This document shows positions 8,923-15,806 of a DNA stretch of 64,000 nt, one piece after another. The position numbers and the translations under genes are program-made. Numbering within the stretch: the first letter of the stretch is position 1; the number at the start of each line of letters is the position of its first letter. Under the pieces are notes generated by a model. That model did not search any database and was not told the DNA's origin. It saw only the letters and a list, made by a program, of their open reading frames with translations. The DNA lies in NCBI GenBank assembly GCA_029202485.1, contig CP119313.1, positions 1,240,001 through 1,304,000 of the forward strand, given 5' to 3'. Source of the stretch: Candidatus Pedobacter colombiensis (GTDB lineage Bacteria; Bacteroidota; Bacteroidia; Sphingobacteriales; Sphingobacteriaceae).

Positions 8923-9149
8923 ATGAAATTTATTTATGCTATGCTTTTAAGTTTATCGCTGTTTGTACTCATGCCAGGAAAATATATTCAGTTAAATAGG
9001 TTGTCGATACGACAATTAAAAAGAAGTCTCCGAAAGACTTTAATAAAGCATATCCCACTTTCTTGAGGATAATGATTATGTCGTCGGTCATGGGAATGGC
9101 AATGTCCTCTCAAGACAAAAATGATCATCTAGACATCTCAATATATTAA
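8923..9149 (+). pseudogene. Possible decayed secreted-protein gene
   Basis: An ATG at 8923 opens a 47-codon frame (stop 9064-9066). Its first 18 residues, MKFIYAMLLSLSLFVLMP, look like a signal peptide, but the frame then becomes basic and ends. Overlapping frames carry on with coding-like sequence: one open from about 9001 reads VVDTTIKKKSPKDF, another reads DNDYVVGHGNGNVLSRQK before a stop near 9121. This pattern suggests a secreted protein gene broken by one or more frameshifts. A genuine 47-aa peptide gene or chance frames are possible alternatives. Confidence 0.3.
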
Positions 9150-9306
9150 ACGACATTTATAATGTCGATCTATGAATAGAACCTTTTATGAACGTTCGAA
9201 ACTCTCAAATGCAATGCTTCCTTTTAGACTATAGTTATGGAAATTGATGTAATAATTAATTGTATGCATAAATCGATATATTGGATTTACTTTTAAAATC
9301 CTCCTA

Positions 9307-11742
9307 ATGAGAAATAAGCTATTTTATTGGTCATTATTATTCTTAATAACCTTTCAAGGGTATTCACAGCAAAAAATTAGTGGAAGATTTAAACCATTCG
9401 CTAAACTTTTCATTGCAACAGATACGAACATTTTGGTTAAACCTTCTGTAAATGGAAAGTTTGCTTTTATGATCAAGAGCAAAGATTTAAAGCATAGCAA
9501 AACAAGTAGGGTTGGGTTTATCGATTCTGCCGGGAGGGTGATTGTTGAACCAAAATATATCAACTGCAGTAATTTTGACGATGGTTATGCATTGGTACAA
9601 GACACTTCCTACAATATTGGCGTAATTGATACCAACGGAAAAACTGTCATTAAAATGATTTATGCAAACATTAGTAGGTGTAAGAATGGTTTGCTCATGA
9701 TTCTCAAAGACGGAAAATTCGGTCTTATAAAGATCAATGGAACAGTTGTTTTAGAACCCAATAAATACGATAGTTTTTCGAATGACGAGAGAAGATATGT
9801 TAAATGCATGGTTCTACCTAATCCTTATTTCTGGGAGCTATTAGACTTTGATAGAAATGAAATCCATTTCGATGAGTATTTAGGCGTACGATATGGAGGT
9901 AAATGGGCTGTTATCGATAAAAATGGTATAGAAATAATTTCAACAAAATATGAGGGAATAGGCACTTTTGAAAACGGGGTTGCTACAGCGGAGATTGGAA
10001 AGAAATATGGCGTAATAGATGCAAAAGGAAACCTGTTGGTTACTGCCAAGTATGAATTTGTTATGCTTACCCCCTACAATTTTGTGAAGGTGTTGGCTAA
10101 GAATAAATTAGGGATAGTTTCGCTGCAGAATAAAACCTTAGTGCCACCAAAATATAGCAGTATCTCACCTTATGATGAAAATCATTTTCTTGTAGAAGAC
10201 GATAAGGGACTCGGAGTTGTCGATTCAAAGAACAAAACAATAATTCCCATAAAGGATCAACAGATTAAAAGATTTGGGATTGGATATATGATATCTCCCA
10301 ATTTCGAGGGGGGCTGGGCATTTTTTGATGAAAAGGGAAAACAAAAAACGGCTTATCTGAGAGGATGGTTCGACAGTCCGGTTTGGTATAAAGATTATGC
10401 GCATGGCTTCATGATTTACAACGAAAAAGAGAAAAAAAACAAAAGCTATAAAGAGTTATTAGTGTATAACAACTTTACACCACAAGCGAGGATATTTGGT
10501 TATCAGAGAGCGGGGAAATGGGGATTACTAGATACTACTGGGGTAGAAATTACAAAACCACTATATGATAAGCTTGAGTTTCAATTTTTCAAGAAAAATG
10601 CTAACTCAGATGCAAACAATTTGATTAAGGCGATGGTGAACAAAAAATGGGGACTTATTGATAGAAACGGCAACAAAATGCTAGATTTTGAATATGATGA
10701 GCTATCTAATCGATATTCAGGACTTAGCCTTGCTAAAAAAAACGGCAAATATGGATTGCTCAGTAAAGATATTAAACTGATTACGCCCATCAAGTATGAT
10801 GAAATTACGCTACAAGATGGAGATTTTCGAATTGAAAAGTTCATTCTGGTACGAATTAATAAAAAGACTGGACTAATCAATAGCAAAGGGAATGAAATTA
10901 TTCCAGTCAAATACGACTATGTTAATAGTTTTTTTTTAAATGGGTTTAGTGTAGTTGGTATTGGAAAAAAAATGGGGCTTTTTGATCTCAATGGAAAAAT
11001 GGTTTTTCCTGTAATTTATGATAGCATTACTGTAAACGAGGATGGTTTTCACACCGTGCTAAAAGATGGTTTTTGGGGTGTGATCAATAGATCACATGAC
11101 GTTATCTTACCAATAGTTTATGGTCAGGTTTTACGGATTTACGATCAAAATTCATTGAGAGATGCAGCATTGACGACTAAAAGAGCAAAGTATTGTGTAA
11201 ATTATAATGGGAAGGAAGGTTTGTTAGATTCTACTGGCAAAATCGTTGTTCCGTTCTTGTATGACACCATAATACGAATAGCAGATAATTCCATCATTGC
11301 TTCAAAAGGCGGGTATGTAGGCGTGATAGATTGGGAAGGGAATATAATCGTCCCTTTTATATATTTAACTATCGAGGATCTTGGTAGATTTTACAAAGTA
11401 TGTATCAATGGAAAATACGGAAGTATCGATAAGAACGGTAAACACATAATCAAGCCTGTTTATGATCAGATGGATTACCTTTATGGCGGTTTTTTAGTGG
11501 TTACAAAAGATGATAAACAAGGAGTCTTCAATATAAAAGGCGAAGAAATCGTTAAACCTATTTATGATTCTTGCAAACCTTGTGGTAAAACAAATATTAT
11601 CGTTCACAAAAGTGAAAAAGCCGGACTTTTGGATGATAAAGGAGCGTTGATCTATCCATGTATTTATAAAGAAATCGAATGTGTAAATGGAACAATTGTA
11701 ATTAAGAAGTTTGAGGAAATAAAAACAGGAAATCGTAAATAG
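9307..11742 (+). CDS. Secreted WG-repeat protein (19 repeats)
   Basis: This 811-aa protein starts with a signal peptide (residues 1-21, ending QGYSQ). The rest is almost entirely WG repeats (PF14903 type) of about 35-50 residues with the core pattern W/Y-G-hydrophobic-hydrophobic-D-x-x-G-x-x-hydrophobic-hydrophobic-x-P-x-Y. I count 19 units, for example WGLLDTTGVEI near residue 400 and EGLLDSTGKIVVPFLY near 640. WG repeats form all-beta, probably propeller- or solenoid-like, binding surfaces; no enzymatic motif is present. The gene sits alone between two copies of a 106-bp direct repeat. Its role is unknown; export and protein or glycan binding are inferred. Confidence 0.88.
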   Translation: MRNKLFYWSLLFLITFQGYSQQKISGRFKPFAKLFIATDTNILVKPSVNGKFAFMIKSKDLKHSKTSRVGFIDSAGRVIVEPKYINCSNFDDGYALVQDTSYNIGVIDTNGKTVIKMIYANISRCKNGLLMILKDGKFGLIKINGTVVLEPNKYDSFSNDERRYVKCMVLPNPYFWELLDFDRNEIHFDEYLGVRYGGKWAVIDKNGIEIISTKYEGIGTFENGVATAEIGKKYGVIDAKGNLLVTAKYEFVMLTPYNFVKVLAKNKLGIVSLQNKTLVPPKYSSISPYDENHFLVEDDKGLGVVDSKNKTIIPIKDQQIKRFGIGYMISPNFEGGWAFFDEKGKQKTAYLRGWFDSPVWYKDYAHGFMIYNEKEKKNKSYKELLVYNNFTPQARIFGYQRAGKWGLLDTTGVEITKPLYDKLEFQFFKKNANSDANNLIKAMVNKKWGLIDRNGNKMLDFEYDELSNRYSGLSLAKKNGKYGLLSKDIKLITPIKYDEITLQDGDFRIEKFILVRINKKTGLINSKGNEIIPVKYDYVNSFFLNGFSVVGIGKKMGLFDLNGKMVFPVIYDSITVNEDGFHTVLKDGFWGVINRSHDVILPIVYGQVLRIYDQNSLRDAALTTKRAKYCVNYNGKEGLLDSTGKIVVPFLYDTIIRIADNSIIASKGGYVGVIDWEGNIIVPFIYLTIEDLGRFYKVCINGKYGSIDKNGKHIIKPVYDQMDYLYGGFLVVTKDDKQGVFNIKGEEIVKPIYDSCKPCGKTNIIVHKSEKAGLLDDKGALIYPCIYKEIECVNGTIVIKKFEEIKTGNRK

Positions 11743-11801
11743 AATGGGTGAATAATGGGGGGGCGATCCCTGATCAGTAGTAGGGGGACGAATGATTAGG
11801 A

Positions 11802-11907
11802 GGGTAAATTAAAAGGGAAACTTATTTGATCAAAAAGGATCAGGTTGAGCAGAGGTGACTCAATTAGCGATGCTAAGAATGGCGTTCTTTCTTCCGTCGA
11901 GACCACT
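11802..11907. repeat. Direct repeat copy B flanking the WG-repeat gene
   Basis: This is the second copy of the 106-bp element at 8688-8793, in the same orientation. It shares the left block (AAAAGGGAAACTTATTTGAT) and right block (TTCTTTCTTCCGTCGAGACC) exactly. On the minus strand a frame of about 40 codons is open, reading VVSTEERTPFLASLIES at its start and ending with TAA near 11800. Copy A keeps the first part but is frameshifted after it. Confidence 0.8.
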
Positions 11908-11934
11908 TGGAATGAAAATTAAATAATTTAAGAA

Positions 11935-11977
11935 CACTCAAAAGGCCCGCAATCTATAATTTGCGGCCTTTTAAGTG
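11935..11977 (+). terminator. Intrinsic terminator after repeat copy B
   Basis: AAAAGGCC-C-GCAA pairs with TTGCGGCCTTTT with one bulged C and an eight-base loop; outer bases CACT and AGTG can add to the stem. It probably ends transcription of the WG-repeat gene or of the repeat element. Confidence 0.65.
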
Positions 11978-12029
11978 TCGTAGTCAAGAATATAAAACTG
12001 CAGTAGATTATTGCAGGTGTTAACCTTCT

Positions 12030-12071
12030 TTGTGTCAATCCGCGACATAGTTGTGCCAATCCATGACAAAG
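12030..12071. repeat. Two tandem 21-bp repeats before the DUF6266 cluster
   Basis: Two units, TTGTGTCAATCCGCGACATAG-type and TTGTGCCAATCCATGACAAAG-type, lie head to tail and share 17 of 21 bases. The 21-bp period equals two helical turns, so bound proteins would sit on the same face of the DNA. The first unit contains TGTC and GACA as short inverted arms. The array is about 36 bp upstream of a TAnnTTTG box, as expected for an activator or repressor site of the downstream cluster. Confidence 0.55.
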
Positions 12072-12106
12072 CGTTTAAGTGATTAGTAAGTTGTAATTCA
12101 TGTAGT

Positions 12107-12114
12107 TATGTTTG
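12107..12114 (+). promoter_or_regulatory. Putative -7 box before DUF6266 gene
   Basis: TATGTTTG matches TAnnTTTG exactly. No TTTG lies at the usual 19-21 bp upstream, though a TTG occurs at a 13-bp gap. A promoter assisted by a factor bound at the tandem repeats upstream would fit. It lies 82 bp before the ATG at 12197. Confidence 0.45.
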
Positions 12115-12196
12115 CTTTTGTAATGAACAAATAAGCCCTGCAGGCAAGAGAATTACGAATTCACAATTTTATTTTAATCATTTAAATTTTAGAAAA

Positions 12197-12856
12197 ATGG
12201 GAAAATTAACCGGAGGCATCGATTATGATATGATCGGTCGTTTAGGGAATCACGTTGGTCGCAAAAGAAAAGGAAAGAATATCATTTCTATGCGTCCTTC
12301 AAAATCCAAAAAGCCAGGTACACCGTTACAAATAAATCAGCGGATTAAGTTTGGAATGATGACCTCATGGCTGAGTAATCTTAGCGGATTAATTGATATA
12401 GGCTTTGCTGCTTACGATACAAAAATGACGGCCCAAAATGCAGCCGTTAAGTATAATTTGGAACATGCCATTACAGGAACAGGGCCAGATTATCAAATTA
12501 ATTACCGAAAGATCCTTTACAGTAGGGGGCCACTCGATTTACCCATTTATATGGAAGTTGGTACAGTGATAGATTGTAAAATAGAGTTTCTCTGGGCAAA
12601 TCAGATCGTAAATCCTGGCAATCCAGGCGAAAGTAATGCCCTTGCAACTGATAAAGCTACGCTGTTGGTGTATAACTCAACCAAAGGTAAGTTTGTTACG
12701 TTGAAGGCGGCAGCCCCCAGATCTGCACTAAAATTTGAGTTGCAATTGCCTTTAGACTTTGCCGGGGATAGCGTTGATTGCTGGATGAGTTTCGTTTCGG
12801 CTAATGGTAAGCTGGTTAGTAACAGCATTTATATTACGAAACTTTTGGTTCTTTAA
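12197..12856 (+). CDS. DUF6266 family protein
   Basis: This 219-aa soluble protein begins MGKLTGGIDYDMIGRLGNHV, a glycine-rich opening followed by a basic SKSKKPGTP segment. This is the layout of DUF6266 proteins, which are found in many copies in Bacteroidota, often in variable regions. The C-terminal half (about 115-219) is strand-rich. Function is unknown. It heads a four-gene run with a small membrane protein, a cysteine peptidase and a double-anchored lipoprotein, after a 75-bp gap. Its position before lysis-like genes suggests a phage- or particle-related origin, but this is inference. Confidence 0.8.
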   Translation: MGKLTGGIDYDMIGRLGNHVGRKRKGKNIISMRPSKSKKPGTPLQINQRIKFGMMTSWLSNLSGLIDIGFAAYDTKMTAQNAAVKYNLEHAITGTGPDYQINYRKILYSRGPLDLPIYMEVGTVIDCKIEFLWANQIVNPGNPGESNALATDKATLLVYNSTKGKFVTLKAAAPRSALKFELQLPLDFAGDSVDCWMSFVSANGKLVSNSIYITKLLVL

Positions 12857-12931
12857 AGCTAATGCGACTATAATCTCAACAGGGCTGTGCATACGTGCAG
12901 TCCTGTTTCTTAAACAAAAAATAAAATATAG

Positions 12932-13306
12932 ATGAAAACATTCAATTTAAAAATGCCGGCTCGGATTCCGGTGATAAGAAACATAGAGCGGTATGTGATG
13001 GTAAGCATCGTGTTGTTATTATGGAGTGCCGCACCACACATATTTGTATTACCACAAGGTAATTCGGAAGAAATTGCTACAAGCATTGGGTTGATGGTGT
13101 TGCTTGCACTGATGTGTCTTTTGCTAATGCTGGGTTTATGCTGGTGGTTATTGCAGCGGTTTTGGGTAAGTATAGGTTTACCCAGCCTGGATAATATGGT
13201 TTTACAATTTCAAAAATTACAGTTATGGGAACAGCTAAAATTTGCACTATGCTTGTTTGCTTTGTTTTTATTTGCAGGAGTTGGAATGTTGATAGCAGTG
13301 CTGTAA
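12932..13306 (+). CDS. Small membrane protein, possible holin-like
   Basis: This 124-aa protein has three hydrophobic segments at about residues 22-42, 49-75 and 100-123, and a short basic N terminus. No conserved family was recognised. Its last 82 bases overlap the start of the following peptidase gene in another frame. The size, membrane topology and position directly before a cell-wall peptidase gene and a double-anchored lipoprotein resemble a phage holin. The holin reading rests only on context and topology. Confidence 0.5.
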   Translation: MKTFNLKMPARIPVIRNIERYVMVSIVLLLWSAAPHIFVLPQGNSEEIATSIGLMVLLALMCLLLMLGLCWWLLQRFWVSIGLPSLDNMVLQFQKLQLWEQLKFALCLFALFLFAGVGMLIAVL

Positions 13307-13749
13307 AGGACTATGAACGTATTATCGCTATAGCGCAAAAGGAGGTAGGTGTAAAGGAGCTGACCGGTAATAACGATGGAGAAAGAGTAGAGGAGTACCT
13401 CAGAGCTGTAGGTTTAAAAAAAGGGCAACCATATTGTAGTGCTTTTGTGAGTTGGGTTTTTGAGCAGGCTGGTTATAGAGCTCCACGTACGGGATGGTCG
13501 CCTGCGCTTTTTCCAGGGTCAAGGATCGTAAAAGATGCAAAGCCGGCAGCAGTTTTTGGGATATACTTTAGTTCATTAAAGCGGATTGCTCACGTAGGAT
13601 TGGTAGAGTCTGTTAGAAGCGATTGGATCACTTGTCTGGAGGCAAATACAAATATTGCAGGTAGTAGGGAAGGAGAAGGTGTTTTTCGCCGGATAAGGCA
13701 TAAAAGAACCATATCTCGCTTCGCAGATTGGATAAAACAAAATAATTAA
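13225..13749 (+). CDS. Cysteine peptidase of the CHAP/NlpC-like (TIGR02594-type) family
   Basis: The 174-aa frame carries a papain-like amidase or peptidase core. Cys71 lies in PYCSAFVSWVFEQAGY, His123 in RIAHVGLVE and an Asn-containing EANTNIAG follows at about 143. The fold begins at about residue 28 (YERIIAIAQKEVGVKE). Such proteins cleave peptidoglycan peptides and serve as endolysins or wall hydrolases. Every possible start (ATG 13225 or 13249) lies inside the preceding gene, so the two truly overlap. The overlapped N terminus is hydrophobic and could act as a secretion signal. Catalytic residues look complete. Confidence 0.78.
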   Translation: MGTAKICTMLVCFVFICRSWNVDSSAVKDYERIIAIAQKEVGVKELTGNNDGERVEEYLRAVGLKKGQPYCSAFVSWVFEQAGYRAPRTGWSPALFPGSRIVKDAKPAAVFGIYFSSLKRIAHVGLVESVRSDWITCLEANTNIAGSREGEGVFRRIRHKRTISRFADWIKQNN

Positions 13750-13760
13750 CACTCAAAAAA

Positions 13761-14156
13761 ATGAATAAGAAACATATATTACTCATCATTTTAGGCCTTT
13801 ACCTATTTATGGTTTGTATGAGTTGTAACCTGTTTAAGAAAACGACTAAGATCAACTCAACAAGTGCGCAGACAACATCAAAACAAAAAGAATCAAGTCA
13901 ACTGATTTTAAAAACCGGGAATAAGGAAACACAAATATTTACTTATTGGAATGACAGTGCAGTGTATCAATATCAAAATATTAAAGAGCTGGTTAATGAA
14001 ACTGCAGCAGCCCGACGTACAACTGAAGAAAAGCAATCGTTAAAGCAGCAGCAAACCATAAAAGAGTCGGAACCGACAAAAATGTGGATGCTGTTTGGGA
14101 TAGTAATTGCATTGATAGTAAGCTTTGTTTTGTATCGAAAATTTGCAGCGAAATAG
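13761..14156 (+). CDS. Lipoprotein with C-terminal membrane anchor, spanin-like
   Basis: This 131-aa protein starts with a hydrophobic signal ending in a lipobox-like VCMSC (Cys22). Its middle region is polar and Gln/Lys/Thr rich, probably coiled or extended. It ends with a membrane segment (about 107-125) and a basic tail. A lipid anchor at one end and a membrane span at the other is the design of unimolecular phage spanins, which link outer and inner membranes. The gene follows the peptidase gene by 11 bp. The lipobox is weak because the -3 residue is Cys, so the spanin reading is a hypothesis from topology and neighbours. Confidence 0.5.
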   Translation: MNKKHILLIILGLYLFMVCMSCNLFKKTTKINSTSAQTTSKQKESSQLILKTGNKETQIFTYWNDSAVYQYQNIKELVNETAAARRTTEEKQSLKQQQTIKESEPTKMWMLFGIVIALIVSFVLYRKFAAK

Positions 14157-14283
14157 GCCATTTTGCTAGCTTAAAATAAACTGTCAATTAATCGCATAAA
14201 AAAGCAGCTTTTTTAAAAAAATAAAGCCACTTTTGCAAAACTGTAAAGCAAATGAATTAAGATGTAAAAAGAACTGCATATAT

Positions 14284-15657
14284 ATGGAAGAGGAAGTTGT
14301 TGAAGAGGTTGTTAAACTGTTAGAACAGAGTGACGATGCACAATTAAAAGTTTATCTGGATGGTCTTAACATTTCGGATGTTGAGCATTTGATAGATGAA
14401 CTCCCCCAGTATGCAGTGAAATTTATCGATATCCTGTCTATAAAAAGGGCAGTAAATGTTTTCAGAATTCTTGATTTTCCTACGCAGGAAAAGATCATTA
14501 AAAAACTTCCGGGAAATAAACTGGCCGAGCTGATTAATTTGATGCCACCGGATGATCGTACTGCTTTGTTTAGTGAGCTGAAAGGTGATGCTGTAAAAAA
14601 ACTGATTATCCTGTTGCCTGCAAAGGATAGGGTCGAGGCGCTTTCGCTGTTAGGATACGAAGAGGATAGTGTGGGTAGGTTGATGACCCCGGATTATGTA
14701 GCCGTTAAAAAGGACTGGACAGTTAGCCGGGTATTATCGCACATCAGGCGCTATGGCAAAAACTCCGAAACCATTGATGTGGTTTATGTGATTGATAAAG
14801 ACGGCATACTACTGGATGATATACGGATAAGGGAAGTTTTACTCGCAGATCCTGATGCTAAAATCGGTGACTTAACAGACCATCGTCTGATTTCGTTGAA
14901 TGTAAGCGACCCACAAGAGGAAGCAATCAATGTGTTTAGGATGAACAACAGGGTAGCTTTACCGGTGGTTGATGATAATAACGTTTTGCTCGGTATTGTA
15001 ACAGTTGATGATATCCTTTGGATTGCTAATGAAGAGTATACCGAGGATATGCACAAAATTGGGGGTACCCAGGCGCTGGACGAACCTTACCTGGATATGC
15101 CAATTTTTGGTCTGTTTAGAAGAAGGATTGGCTGGTTAGTGGTCCTGTTTCTGGGCGAAATGCTTACGGCTACGGCAATGGCCCATTTTGAAGCCGATAT
15201 TGCCAAAGCTGTTATCCTGGCTATGTTTGTGCCGTTAATTATATCAAGTGGTGGTAATAGCGGATCACAAGCCTCAACGCTGATTATACAGGCGATGGCG
15301 CTGGGAGAGATTACGATTGGTGATTGGTGGCGCGTAATGCGAAGGGAAATCATTTCCGGACTGATGTTGGGTATTGTACTGGGTTCTATAGGCTTTTTAA
15401 GGATATTTGTGTGGACCTTTTTTACCGATATGTATGGACCGCATTGGATGCTGGTTGGAGTAACGGTAGGTGTAGCGCTTGTGGGGGTAGTTTTATGGGG
15501 ATCTCTTGCAGGATCTATGTTGCCCTTATTGCTTAAAAAACTAGGTGCCGACCCTGCAACGTCTTCTGCCCCTTTTGTAGCAACGCTGGTAGATGTAACC
15601 GGTTTAATCATTTACTTCTCTGTAGCAGTGTTGTTTTTAACAGGGGTCTTGCTGTAA
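14284..15657 (+). CDS. mgtE: Magnesium transporter MgtE
   Basis: This 457-aa protein has the MgtE architecture. The N-terminal helical domain is at about 1-120, with helices around MPPDDRTALF. Paired CBS domains at about 125-250 include VYVIDKDG and the LPVVDDNN motif. Five membrane segments occupy 275-457, with the SSGGNSGSQAST pore signature. MgtE passes Mg2+ (and sometimes Co2+) into the cell and the CBS and N domains gate it by sensing cytosolic Mg2+. An in-frame ATG upstream at 14233 would add 17 residues, but family members begin with the acidic helix that starts at 14284. It is transcribed alone. Confidence 0.95.
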   Translation: MEEEVVEEVVKLLEQSDDAQLKVYLDGLNISDVEHLIDELPQYAVKFIDILSIKRAVNVFRILDFPTQEKIIKKLPGNKLAELINLMPPDDRTALFSELKGDAVKKLIILLPAKDRVEALSLLGYEEDSVGRLMTPDYVAVKKDWTVSRVLSHIRRYGKNSETIDVVYVIDKDGILLDDIRIREVLLADPDAKIGDLTDHRLISLNVSDPQEEAINVFRMNNRVALPVVDDNNVLLGIVTVDDILWIANEEYTEDMHKIGGTQALDEPYLDMPIFGLFRRRIGWLVVLFLGEMLTATAMAHFEADIAKAVILAMFVPLIISSGGNSGSQASTLIIQAMALGEITIGDWWRVMRREIISGLMLGIVLGSIGFLRIFVWTFFTDMYGPHWMLVGVTVGVALVGVVLWGSLAGSMLPLLLKKLGADPATSSAPFVATLVDVTGLIIYFSVAVLFLTGVLL

Positions 15658-15742
15658 AAGTTAAGACCAGTTGCTCTGTTTTTCTTTAATTGTAGGATGT
15701 AGTTGTAAATCAATTATATAAAACTATTGTTATACCTTTAAA

Positions 15743-15750
15743 TAGCTTTG
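15743..15750 (+). promoter_or_regulatory. Putative -7 box before copper ATPase gene
   Basis: TAGCTTTG matches TAnnTTTG. It lies 56 bp before the ATG at 15807. No TTG is found at the usual distance upstream, so either the promoter is activator dependent or the match is by chance. Confidence 0.35.
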
Positions 15751-15806
15751 TATAACGATTATAAAGCCATGTTTTTGTTAGTGATGATTGTACTAAAGGA
15801 AAAACT

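Larger units (their letters stand above)
8568..9306. other. 739-bp intergenic region: repeat, terminator, decayed frame
   Basis: This stretch holds copy A of a 106-bp direct repeat (8688-8793), a terminator hairpin right after it (8799-8828) and a short signal-peptide-like frame with frameshifted continuations (8923-9149). I see nothing recognisable in 8568-8687 or 9150-9306, which are AT-rich. No RNA gene was recognised. Confidence 0.6.
11743..12196. other. 454-bp intergenic region: repeat, terminator, promoter elements
   Basis: After the WG-repeat gene comes repeat copy B (11802-11907), a terminator hairpin (11935-11977), a pair of tandem 21-bp repeats (12030-12071) and a TAnnTTTG box (12107-12114) that precedes the DUF6266 gene. 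About 80 bp between that box and the ATG hold no recognised element. No gene was found here. Confidence 0.6.
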
